Source: Sphingobacteriia bacterium | Lineage (GTDB): Bacteria; Pseudomonadota; Alphaproteobacteria; Rickettsiales; 33-17 | Assembly (NCBI GenBank): GCA_017304685.1 | Contig: JAFKLR010000004.1 | Location: forward strand, 628,297 to 692,296 | Direction: 5' to 3' | DNA: 64,000 nucleotides | Shown here: positions 49,971 through 58,712 of the stretch, one piece after another | Numbering within the stretch: position 1 is the first letter of the stretch | Layout: each line of letters opens with the position of its first letter | Made by a program: the position numbers and the translations under genes | The notes under the pieces: model-generated | Told to the model about the DNA's origin: nothing | The model's database searches: none | What the model saw: the letters and a program-made list of their open reading frames with translations, nothing else

Positions 49971-50466
49971 ACTAAGTATTGATTATATTAGTAAAACTAA
50001 AATTTCTGATATAATTAGCGGTTACAAAAAGTTAGTAGATGATATTGTAAAACTTACAATTAAAACATCTAATAAACTTAAAAAAGCTAATATAATTGAG
50101 CTTTCAATTACGATATGTGATGATAAATATATACAGGAATTAAATAGGGAATATAGAAACAAAGATAAACCTACAAATGTGCTTTCTTTCCCTGCGCATG
50201 ATTTACTTAAGCAATCTGTAGATTCATATATATTTAATAACTATATATTACTCGGTGATATTATACTATCAGTCGATACATTGAAAAAAGAAGCAAGGGA
50301 AGAGAATAAGCTTATAAAGAATCATTTTATCCATTTAATGGTTCATTCGACTTTACATTTATTAGGTTATGATCATGAAATAGAAGAAGATGCATTAATA
50401 ATGGAAGGATTAGAAGAGAAAATATTAGCTTTAAAGAATATACCATCACCTTATAAAGAAAAATAA
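49963..50466 (+). CDS. ybeY: Endoribonuclease/rRNA maturation factor YbeY
   Basis: 167 residues from the ATG at 49963, preceded by AAGGAAG; a TTG at 49939 is possible but less likely. The metal-binding HXXXHXXXXXH motif is [11 protein letters not shown]. The substrate-binding block is [18 protein letters not shown]. It takes part in 16S rRNA 3'-end maturation and ribosome quality control. Overlaps miaB by 8 bases. Confidence 0.94.
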   Translation: MLELSIDYISKTKISDIISGYKKLVDDIVKLTIKTSNKLKKANIIELSITICDDKYIQELNREYRNKDKPTNVLSFPAHDLLKQSVDSYIFNNYILLGDIILSVDTLKKEAREENKLIKNHFIHLMVHSTLHLLGYDHEIEEDALIMEGLEEKILALKNIPSPYKEK

Positions 50467-50476
50467 AGAGGAAAAT

Positions 50477-50818
50477 ATGAAAAATAATACATTAAATTTA
50501 GCTAATGAACTTAAAGACTTACTCGATAATGAAAAAGGAGAAGAGATCCTAGTTGTTGATTTAAAAGGAAAAAGTGATTTTGCCGATTTTATGATTGTAG
50601 CAACAGGTTTGAATAAAAAGCATGTGGCAACACTTGGTGAAAAAATAGCACAGCACATGAAAACAAATTATAAAACTATTGTTAACGTTGAAGGATTAGA
50701 CGAAGCAGAATGGGTGTTAGTGGATTGCTTTGATATAATTATACATATATTTCAACAACCTATTAGAGAACATTATAAAATTGAAGATCTTTGGAATGTT
50801 AAGCTTCCAAGAGAATAA
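50477..50818 (+). CDS. rsfS: Ribosome silencing factor RsfS
   Basis: 113 residues of the Iojap/RsfS family. The core is LVVDLKGKSDFADFMIVATG, then VEGLDEAEWVLVDCFDIIIH and the C-terminal REHYKIEDLW. It binds L14 and blocks subunit joining under starvation. AGAGGA precedes the ATG; 10 bases after ybeY, a usual adjacency. Confidence 0.95.
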   Translation: MKNNTLNLANELKDLLDNEKGEEILVVDLKGKSDFADFMIVATGLNKKHVATLGEKIAQHMKTNYKTIVNVEGLDEAEWVLVDCFDIIIHIFQQPIREHYKIEDLWNVKLPRE

Positions 50819-50947
50819 ATAATAATTTAAAGCTCTAAAAATCAATAGCTTAAATTTATAAGTCTATAATTGCCTATAATAAATTATTACATATATATAA
50901 AATATGTTAAAATATTAATATAAATGTAATAAGTTTAGGTTATTGAA

Positions 50948-53542
50948 ATGGTTACTACTTTAAATAATGAGCTTAATTCTAAAATACAGAAAAAAGCAGA
51001 AGATTTAGTTCAAAATAAATTAAAGCGCCTTGGCGGTTCAATTGTTAGAAATGTAGCAACTATCGATGTCATTATAAATCATCTCTCTGAGGATTTGCAT
51101 TCAGCATTTTCTAAACAGGGGTTAAAAAATACTGACTCTAAAGAGATTATTGAAAATAATTTAAAAAAAGCTTTGATAAAAATGCACGGCTTCGATGAGC
51201 AAAGCTACTATGAATTAAAACAAAAACAAGATGACTATAAAAACCTTCCACGATATGAAATATTTAAACAAAATCTTTTTTCCTCACGTGGTGAATTCTT
51301 AGAATATGATTCTCAAAACACCAAAACATTTCTTAAAGAAGTAACTAAAGTATTAGAAGCGTCTGAAGAGGAGCCTTATAATATTGATGTTAAAAACGTT
51401 GGAAAACTAGGTATTGAAGATGTAGTTGGACGCGATCAAATATTTGTTCAATATAAGGAATATTTTAAAAATCTTAAAGCGCCATTACAAGAAAGCGATA
51501 GAGAAATATTAGAAATAGCCGAACTATATTTTGATGCGCGTGAATCAGATTTAAAAGCGCAATTAAAAGTAGCTAGATCGAATAGTATGGCTGATCCCTT
51601 AATTCAAAAAATTTTTGATATAAAGGAACTTGCTGAATTAGCGGATAATAAGTTAAACGAATTAAATAGCGAAATAAAATTAAGCAATGAAAGAGGAAAA
51701 GGAGAGTTATTATCACCTAAAGAGAAAGAATTTATTAAATGCCTTCATCATTTAAATAAAGGTCGTTATTTAACTTCCTCTGAAAAAGAATTAGTAGGTG
51801 AAATGCTAAATAAAATCGCAGGCGATAAAGATTTTAATAACAGGCTTTCAAAAGTACTTAAAGAAAAAGATAATTACTTTGTAACTAAATATAAAGGTGG
51901 AATTGATAAAGCAAGATCATTTAGTTTTAAAGTACAAAAAATAGAAAAATATGAAGCAATAGCTAATAAAATTAAAAATAATGAGAAGCTTACAATTACT
52001 GATTTAGGTTATATCGATCGCTTAGATGATATGAGTGAGCTTATAAACGAATTTAAAGATAGAGATGTACCAATAAATAATAAATATATGGATATGATAA
52101 TTAATTTTAAGGAAACAATTGCTCAAGTTAATCAGGAATATACCAAATCATTAAATACTGGTGATGTCACTTTAACTAAAATTAGTAAAGCAGAAGAATT
52201 TAGAGATAAAAAATTTAAACCAGGAATTCCTGGTTCATCTTATGAAGCAGAAATTGGTTTAACTAAAAAATTTGTATCAAAATATAAGCATGCTGCAAAT
52301 ATAGTTAAAAAAGATGATAATTTAAAAGTTTCCGAAATTTATAGTGAATATGCAAAAACTCAAGCTTCAATGAAAGATTTAGTTGAAAGTGACGTATACA
52401 GAGTTGATGTAACTAGTTTAATTTCACCACAAATTAAAAATCAACTTCAGAAAGAAGGTTTGAATATAAAAGAATTAAATGATGTATTTCAATATAACCA
52501 AAATGAAATGCACAAACAATTAAAGAGTAATTTTTCTGAAGTTGAAAACAGTAATAAAATGCGATTTATGGCGGGCATCAAAGATTTAGGAGTGGTGAAA
52601 GCTTTTAGAAAATTAAATCCTTATAAACATAAAAGAAACGATGCAGCTATTCATGAACAATATTTTTCAGATATTTCTACAAAAGATAAAAAATTCTGTT
52701 CGCAAATGGTTGCAGAAGGAATAATTGCAACAGTTGTTCAAATGAACAAACAAATCGAAGCAAGATATGGAGTAAAAGATGCGATTAAAATTCCTTTTGA
52801 AAAAACTGTAAATACTAAAAATATCCATCCAGAGAAATTACAAAAATTACTTGATAAAGCAGGTTGTTTAAAAAAAGTTAGTTTATCTGAAGGGTTAAGA
52901 AATTTAGTTGATTTAGGTTATGATAGTTTGGATATAAATAAATTATCACAAAGTAAAAGACAGGAAGTGTTTTTAAAAGCAGTTAGGCAAGAAGATCACG
53001 ATATTTTAAATAAATTTTTTGATCCAAAAAATGTAGCTAATTTTAATAAGAAAGGATTTATTTCTCCTAAAATTATGGATAAAGCCATAAATATGGCAAT
53101 AGAAAATGATAATTTAGATTTATTAACTAAACTTATGAACGCTGAACCTAAATTGAGTGAAAAAACTGCTACTAAATTACTTCAGTATTCTTTAGAAAAG
53201 TTTTCTAATAATGATCTTGATCCATTAACCGCGGCAGAAAATATTGCCAAAATTTCAAAAATTCAAAGACTTGCTATTGAATCTTTAGATAAAGATATTG
53301 AAAAGGGTAAAGCTAAAAAAATTACGTCTAACCTTGTAAAAACTTCCCAAAAAGTAGATGAGAAAAAATTTGAAGGAATATTAGAGGATTTAAAAAGTGG
53401 CTTAAGTGAGAAAAGTAGAGAAAAACTGGTTAAATCAATTGATAAATTAAAGGTTGATAAAAAGAAAACTACCTCTAAAAACTCTACTGTTAGTAAAGAT
53501 AAGATGAAAGAAATTTTAGAAAATAGTAAAGCTAAACGGTAA
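50948..53542 (+). CDS. Large protein with permuted-papain-like domain
   Basis: 864 residues, mostly helical and Lys/Glu/Asn-rich. Residues about 400-640 show the pattern of permuted papain-like (YiiX/DUF830, LRAT-related) cysteine hydrolases. There is an opening TGDVTLTKI (404-412), a His strand KYKHAANIV (His448), a VSEIYSE strand about 15 residues later, a DVYRVDV strand (482-488), then a helix with the candidate nucleophile KKFCSQMVAEG (Cys584) and a closing IHPEKLQKLL. Residues about 664-760 form a helical module repeated in the gene at 54138. No signal peptide. TATGTTA lies 45 nt before the start. The function would be amide, ester or ubiquitin-related cleavage (inference); the first 400 residues are unrecognised. 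Confidence 0.55.
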   Translation: MVTTLNNELNSKIQKKAEDLVQNKLKRLGGSIVRNVATIDVIINHLSEDLHSAFSKQGLKNTDSKEIIENNLKKALIKMHGFDEQSYYELKQKQDDYKNLPRYEIFKQNLFSSRGEFLEYDSQNTKTFLKEVTKVLEASEEEPYNIDVKNVGKLGIEDVVGRDQIFVQYKEYFKNLKAPLQESDREILEIAELYFDARESDLKAQLKVARSNSMADPLIQKIFDIKELAELADNKLNELNSEIKLSNERGKGELLSPKEKEFIKCLHHLNKGRYLTSSEKELVGEMLNKIAGDKDFNNRLSKVLKEKDNYFVTKYKGGIDKARSFSFKVQKIEKYEAIANKIKNNEKLTITDLGYIDRLDDMSELINEFKDRDVPINNKYMDMIINFKETIAQVNQEYTKSLNTGDVTLTKISKAEEFRDKKFKPGIPGSSYEAEIGLTKKFVSKYKHAANIVKKDDNLKVSEIYSEYAKTQASMKDLVESDVYRVDVTSLISPQIKNQLQKEGLNIKELNDVFQYNQNEMHKQLKSNFSEVENSNKMRFMAGIKDLGVVKAFRKLNPYKHKRNDAAIHEQYFSDISTKDKKFCSQMVAEGIIATVVQMNKQIEARYGVKDAIKIPFEKTVNTKNIHPEKLQKLLDKAGCLKKVSLSEGLRNLVDLGYDSLDINKLSQSKRQEVFLKAVRQEDHDILNKFFDPKNVANFNKKGFISPKIMDKAINMAIENDNLDLLTKLMNAEPKLSEKTATKLLQYSLEKFSNNDLDPLTAAENIAKISKIQRLAIESLDKDIEKGKAKKITSNLVKTSQKVDEKKFEGILEDLKSGLSEKSREKLVKSIDKLKVDKKKTTSKNSTVSKDKMKEILENSKAKR

Positions 53543-53866
53543 GTTGAAATTATTAATTTATGTCAATCAGTAGTTTAAATAGTGTGAGATGAATTTAATT
53601 AAAAATTATATACACCTTACATTTTAGTTATGTTAATATTTTAATATCAGCGTAGATTATTAAGTTTAGAATAAATTTAAAGTTTTAAAATTATTATAAG
53701 AAACTATGTAAGTATTCTGAATTATATTAGTATAAAAAATTAGGAAGGGTAGGCAAGAAATTATAACTATTAAATTCCAAATTGCATCCCAAAACATATT
53801 AAAGACACATTAACCGCAAAACTTAAGTTCCTAATCAAGTTTTTATAAGTGAAAAGGAGTATAAGA
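53543..53866. other. Intergenic region
   Basis: About 320 AT-rich bases before the small membrane-peptide gene. It contains TTATGTTA at 53628-53635 in a context (TTATGTTAATATTTTAATAT) very like those before the genes at 50948, 56832 and 58713, but here no start codon follows at the usual 43-46 nt. It may be the promoter of a longer leader for the small gene, or a relic of a lost gene. Confidence 0.5.
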
Positions 53867-53980
53867 ATGAGAAATAATAAAATCAGTAAAGTTAAAGTAG
53901 CTAAAATTAATTTTAAGTTTATTAGCGTAAGCATGATAAGTTTAATAATTATTAGTAGTATATGTTATTTAACACGTTAG
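53867..53980 (+). CDS. 37-residue membrane peptide
   Basis: A very small gene with a strong Shine-Dalgarno site (AAAAGGAG, ending 6 bases before the ATG). The peptide has a basic N-terminal half (MRNNKISKVKVAKINFKF) and one hydrophobic helix (ISVSMISLIIISSICYL), ending in TR. A 9-bp hairpin follows 10 bases after the stop. The basic-plus-one-helix form resembles small inner-membrane peptides, including type I toxins and small regulators; nothing decides between them. The good ribosome site and following hairpin support a real gene. Confidence 0.55.
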   Translation: MRNNKISKVKVAKINFKFISVSMISLIIISSICYLTR

Positions 53981-53990
53981 TCCTTGATCG

Positions 53991-54022
53991 GGGTCTAAAT
54001 TAGTATTAGACCCTTACCTTTT
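53991..54022 (+). terminator. Hairpin after the small membrane-peptide gene
   Basis: GGGTCTAAT (53991-53999) and ATTAGACCC (54005-54013) form a 9-bp stem with 5-nt loop, followed by TTACCTTTTCC. The U-tract is interrupted, so it is a probable but imperfect rho-independent terminator. Confidence 0.65.
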
Positions 54023-54137
54023 CCTATCATTAAATTCTTTTATCATCAAAAAACAGTAACTTAAAATACTAGTTACTATATAAAAAATAGTTTATAATAT
54101 TATATATAAGTAAAAATTTTAATATAGATGTAATATT

Positions 54138-55385
54138 ATGAAAGTTACAAAATTAAGCCAAAAGGAAAGAGAAAAATTATTTTTAGAAGCTGTTGATCAA
54201 ACTAATAAAGGAATGAAAGATCGTCAAGCTGTTCTAAATGATTTTTTAGATCCGAATAACAAAAAATACTTTGATGATAAAAAGAAAGAATATCTTTCTG
54301 AAGAAGTAGCAAGTAAAGCTATGGAAAGTTTAATTAATAAAAAAGATACTGAAGCCATATGGAAGCTTACTCAAATTCAACCAAAATTAAATGAACAGGC
54401 AGCTTCAAAATTATTACAATATCAACTTGAAAATATGAATAATCCTCCGCGTGGAGTACCAATGTATGAACATATGAGTCAAATGACTTCTATTCAAAAA
54501 TTCGCTAAGAATAGTTTACTAAACAAAATTGACCAGGGTAAAACTGATGAAGTGCATAAAGCAGTTGAGAATAATGTTATTAAAGGTAGTAATCTAACTA
54601 AAATGATTGAAGGTCTTGAAACACCTGAAGCTTTAACTACAGTAAAACAATTAGAAAATATTACTAAATCATTAGGGATGGATGTAAAAGTTGAAGTTTC
54701 AAATGCACAAAATATTGAAGGTGTAGGAAAAGGTACGGAAATTAAGGTAAAAAGTGGTAAAATTGAAAATTCAATAACAACCCTTGAATTAACTGAACCT
54801 AAAAAAAATATTCAACCTCAGAAATCTCAAAGTCAAGAAACAGTTACAAAGCTACCTGAGCAAATTAAACCACAACAAAGTAATAAACCAAAGGAACAGT
54901 CAAATTTTTATGATAGGCTCGCTCAAACTGAAGGTTTTACTAATGAAAGAAAAGCTGAAATGAATGCTTTAAAAGATAGAGTAAATAAATCGGTTGAAAG
55001 ATATAATGCTTATAAAGCTTCTCAACCTACAATGGAAGAAAAAATTCAACAATTTCATGAAGATTCTAAAAAATTTATGGAAGACCTTAGAACAGAGACA
55101 AAAGCTACCTTTGAAAAAATAGAAAACGACAGGAAGAATGCAAAGCCTCATTGGATTGAAGAAGTGATGGATAAAGCTCAATCTCTTAAATCTCAGGGTT
55201 TAAAAGAAGTTGATGATAAAAAGCCTCAAAATAAAACTAACGATAAACAGGCTTTAAAAGAGTCGATGAAAACTTTAAATGATAAAATGAAAATAGATGA
55301 TTCACAGCAAAACTCAAAAAGCACTTCAATGAGCACTGCTAAATTAAAAGAGAATAAAGAAAAGAACGATATAATAAAAAAATAA
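54138..55385 (+). CDS. Protein sharing a helical module with the 864-residue protein
   Basis: 415 residues. The N-terminal 130 residues match the module near 664-760 of the gene at 50948: KLSQ-(5-6)-FL-AV, then F-DP-N, and the closing block A-KLLQY-LE (QAASKLLQYQLE here, TATKLLQYSLE there), followed by a SIQKFAKNSL-like helix. The rest is charged, with Gln/Lys/Pro-rich linker (about 225-255), a coiled coil (about 265-345) and a polar tail. No papain-like part is present. It is either a truncated duplicate with a new tail or a partner that uses the same binding module. No good ribosome site is visible. Confidence 0.6.
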   Translation: MKVTKLSQKEREKLFLEAVDQTNKGMKDRQAVLNDFLDPNNKKYFDDKKKEYLSEEVASKAMESLINKKDTEAIWKLTQIQPKLNEQAASKLLQYQLENMNNPPRGVPMYEHMSQMTSIQKFAKNSLLNKIDQGKTDEVHKAVENNVIKGSNLTKMIEGLETPEALTTVKQLENITKSLGMDVKVEVSNAQNIEGVGKGTEIKVKSGKIENSITTLELTEPKKNIQPQKSQSQETVTKLPEQIKPQQSNKPKEQSNFYDRLAQTEGFTNERKAEMNALKDRVNKSVERYNAYKASQPTMEEKIQQFHEDSKKFMEDLRTETKATFEKIENDRKNAKPHWIEEVMDKAQSLKSQGLKEVDDKKPQNKTNDKQALKESMKTLNDKMKIDDSQQNSKSTSMSTAKLKENKEKNDIIKK

Positions 55386-55388
55386 TTA

Positions 55389-56633
55389 TTAAATATCGGC
55401 TGTTTCTAATTGGCTATATTTAGCTTTAACGTAGTTTTCTACTATTGTTTTAAATTCTTCGGCAATTGTTTCGCCGCGTAAGGTATATGCCTTTTCACCA
55501 TCAATAAATACCGGTGCTGTAGGTGATTCACCAGTCCCAGGTAAACTTATACCAATATCTGCATGTTTACTTTCACCAGGGCCATTTACAATACAACCCA
55601 TTACAGCTACTTTTAAGTTTTCAACTCCTTTGTATTGTTCTTTCCAAATGGGCATCGAAGAATCTAAGAAGGTTTGAATGTTTAAGGCCAAGTCTTGGAA
55701 AAATGTGCTAGTAGTTCTGCCACAACCAGGGCAAGCTGTTACTTGCGGGGTAAAGGTTCTAAATCCTAATGATTGTAATATTTCTCTACAAACTATAACT
55801 TCTTGTGACCTTGGTTCGCCAGGACGAGGGGTAAGTGAAACTCTAATTGTATCCCCAATTCCTTCTTGCAAAAGTACCGATAAAGCTGCAGTACTTGCAA
55901 CAATACCTTTAACTCCCATTCCTGCTTCTGTAAGGCCTAAATGTAAAGCGTAATTTGAACGATTAGCAAGTTCTCTATAAACTGCTATTAAATCTTGCGG
56001 GCGGCTAACTTTACAAGAAAGAATAATCTGTTCTGGTTTTAAACCTAATTCAATAGCTTTGTCAGCGCTTGTAAGAGCGGACATAATTAAGGCTTCTCTA
56101 AGTATACTATCAGCATCAACAGGATTACTACTTTTAGCATTGTCGTCCATTAATTTTTGAGAGAGTGCCTGATCTAGGCTCCCCCAATTCACGCCAATTC
56201 TAACTGCTTTTTGGTGTTTAATTGCAAGGTTAATTATAACTTCAAACTGTTTGTCTCTTTTTTCACCAAATCCAACATTTCCTGGATTAATACGATATTT
56301 ATCTAAACTTTCAGCAAGTTCTGTGTAATCGGTAAGAAGTTTATGGCCATTATAATGAAAACATCCTGCAAGGGGTACATTATAACCTAAAGATAAAAGT
56401 TTATTTTTAATTAAAGGTATTGCTTTAGCAGCTTCATCATTATTAACGGTTAAACGTACAATTTCAGATCCTGCATCAGCAAGTTCAATAACTTGTTTAA
56501 CAGATGATTCGACATCTGCAGTGTCAGTGTTTGTCATGCTTTGAAGCACAATAGGTGAGTCGCCACCAACATAGACATTGCCAACTTTTACTTTATGAGT
56601 TTTGTGACGTTTTATTTCAGGAAGAGCTACCAT
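55389..56633 (-). CDS. ispG: 4-hydroxy-3-methylbut-2-enyl diphosphate synthase
   Basis: 414 residues from the ATG at 56633 ([12 protein letters not shown]) with AAGG upstream; a longer frame from 56687 has an untypical start. Family blocks: [23 protein letters not shown] start, [36 protein letters not shown], and the 4Fe-4S cysteines in TACPGCGRT and [11 protein letters not shown]. It makes HMBPP in the MEP pathway with ispE (16546). It converges on the gene ending at 55385. Confidence 0.96.
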   Translation of the reverse strand: MVALPEIKRHKTHKVKVGNVYVGGDSPIVLQSMTNTDTADVESSVKQVIELADAGSEIVRLTVNNDEAAKAIPLIKNKLLSLGYNVPLAGCFHYNGHKLLTDYTELAESLDKYRINPGNVGFGEKRDKQFEVIINLAIKHQKAVRIGVNWGSLDQALSQKLMDDNAKSSNPVDADSILREALIMSALTSADKAIELGLKPEQIILSCKVSRPQDLIAVYRELANRSNYALHLGLTEAGMGVKGIVASTAALSVLLQEGIGDTIRVSLTPRPGEPRSQEVIVCREILQSLGFRTFTPQVTACPGCGRTTSTFFQDLALNIQTFLDSSMPIWKEQYKGVENLKVAVMGCIVNGPGESKHADIGISLPGTGESPTAPVFIDGEKAYTLRGETIAEEFKTIVENYVKAKYSQLETADI

Positions 56634-56831
56634 GGTATACCTTAATATTTGGTTAATTATGATATTAAAACTAGGTGAATTGGTCAAGGTTTTTAATGGT
56701 TAATGAATTTGTCATAAATAATTGTCTTTACTGTCAAAATCCTAGTTTAGGTTCTACTTTAACAAATTTATATAAAAATAATTGTAAATTATGTTAATGC
56801 ATTTATATTTTTGTAAAAATTAGGTTATGAT

Positions 56832-58511
56832 ATGTCAAAGGAAAAGCATTCAGCAAATAAAAAAGAAATAAAAGAACTTATTGAATTTGTTGCTTATCTA
56901 GAACTTATAGAATGTATGGAGCAGAATCGAGATAAAAATCATAAAGAATTACTAAAGGATTTTTATAATAAAATAGAAATTGATAAAAATTCAATAGTAA
57001 GAATATATAATGAGTTCGTTAAATATTATAACAATGAGCCCCAGTCTGAAGGTTACAAATTAAATACTGTTAATGATATATCTAAATGTTCAAAATGGCA
57101 CTTAACAGAATATGGTTTTGATTTTGCTTGTAGTAAAATTAAACAGTTAGATAGTGAAGGTAATTTTGAGCCTTTTTTAAATTCAATAAAAGCTTTCAAA
57201 AATCCTAAGCACCTTGAAAATCTTGATGCAATAATATTTGGTAATGTGTACCCAATTAAAGAAAAATTAGAACAAGAAGATATTGATGAATTAAAAGGAA
57301 GATTAAAAGAAATATTTAAGCGTGATGACCAGTTTGTTGATCAATTAATTGAACCAATATTAGAATATAGAGCAGCAACAGTAGGTTGTTTAAATAAGCG
57401 TAAAGGAAAACTAGGGCATAAGATGACGCCTGAAGAAAGAAAATATTATATATTAGGAATTGTATGTATAATAGTTTCAATTGTGCTTTTAATAATTGCT
57501 CCTGTAATTATGTTTACTCCTGTTTATAATATAGGAGTAGCATTAAAAGCGGGTTTATTAATTCCAGGTTCAGCTCTTGATATAATGTTAGCAGCTAGCC
57601 TAAAAAAAGGAGCGATAATAGGTGTTGCATGTGTACTTTCAGGGATATCTACTATTGTAATAGGACCTGAACATTACTTTATTAAAGTTAGAGAAATTAA
57701 CGAAGGAAGTGTAAATGCTTTTATAAATCCTAAAAATTTGGCTAGATATATTAGCGCTTTAATAGAAAGTAATAATTTAAATTTATCAGAATCGCAATTA
57801 CAGAATTTTATTAGAAAAACGAAGGGTATAAATTCATTAAAAGAATTTTATGAAGTTCATTTCAAAAATAGTGAAATCAATATGGAATTCATAAAAAATA
57901 ACCAGGAAATATATAAATCTGTAATTGTAGCGTTAAAAACAATTGTTGATAGTTCTAAAGATGCCAAAGATTTTAATAATAAATCACAATTATATATTGA
58001 AGTTATCAAAGACTATCAAAAAATAGTAGAGGAAATTAATAAAAGTTTAGAAGAGCCTTTCAAGTTAAGGGGTGATGGCGAAGGGCCGTTTAGCAAAGAA
58101 CAAATTGCCTATTTAATATCCAATAATAAATTAGAAGAAACATTAAAAGAGATTATAGTTGACGCATACACTTATAATAAGTTTATGAAAGTGAGTGATC
58201 AATTTCCAAATCCTTTAATAGATAAGTTTAAAGAACTAGTTTCTAAAGAAAGCTATTCTGAGAATGAAATTAAGCAATTTGCTAAGGAATGTGAACAATA
58301 TGTGTCTAGTAATATGAATATTGATGATATCTCAAATTTAATAATAGAAGCTAGGGAAAGAATCGGTAATTGTAATAATATTATTGCTGAAGCTAAACAA
58401 AGAGCGAATGCTAGAGATAGAAATAACTTAATATCAGATTATGCATTCAAAGAGCTTAGTAAAGACCTTGTAGCATTATCTAAATCACAAGAAGTAAATA
58501 ATCAAAAATAA
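56832..58511 (+). CDS. Membrane-hairpin protein, tandem paralogue 1
   Basis: 559 residues, not recognised. The N-terminal helical region (about 1-195) is followed by a hydrophobic hairpin (about 206-230 and 258-278) and a second helical region to the end. Shared with the next gene are QFV-QLI-P-LEYRAAT, MTPEERKY just before the hairpin, NL-LSE-QLQ-FI, and the Cys/Ala-rich end (ERIGNCNNIIAEAKQRA). No signal peptide. The ribosome site is the weak TTAGGT, 6 bases before the ATG. TTATGTTA lies 43 nt before the start. A possible secreted, membrane-inserting protein; function unknown. Confidence 0.65.
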   Translation: MSKEKHSANKKEIKELIEFVAYLELIECMEQNRDKNHKELLKDFYNKIEIDKNSIVRIYNEFVKYYNNEPQSEGYKLNTVNDISKCSKWHLTEYGFDFACSKIKQLDSEGNFEPFLNSIKAFKNPKHLENLDAIIFGNVYPIKEKLEQEDIDELKGRLKEIFKRDDQFVDQLIEPILEYRAATVGCLNKRKGKLGHKMTPEERKYYILGIVCIIVSIVLLIIAPVIMFTPVYNIGVALKAGLLIPGSALDIMLAASLKKGAIIGVACVLSGISTIVIGPEHYFIKVREINEGSVNAFINPKNLARYISALIESNNLNLSESQLQNFIRKTKGINSLKEFYEVHFKNSEINMEFIKNNQEIYKSVIVALKTIVDSSKDAKDFNNKSQLYIEVIKDYQKIVEEINKSLEEPFKLRGDGEGPFSKEQIAYLISNNKLEETLKEIIVDAYTYNKFMKVSDQFPNPLIDKFKELVSKESYSENEIKQFAKECEQYVSSNMNIDDISNLIIEARERIGNCNNIIAEAKQRANARDRNNLISDYAFKELSKDLVALSKSQEVNNQK

Positions 58512-58712
58512 TATTAATCTTAAATAAAAGTTTGGGAGTATCAAACTATACATGTAAGGTCTTAATATATTTTTTTATTATTCGAAATCATTATAAGCAT
58601 TTGATTGTTATATAAAAATTAATTTTAAGCCTAATTTCTTGTAAATTTCTATAAAAATAGCTTTAAAATTATGTTAAAATATTAATACAACAGAAAAATA
58701 TTAGGTATTATA

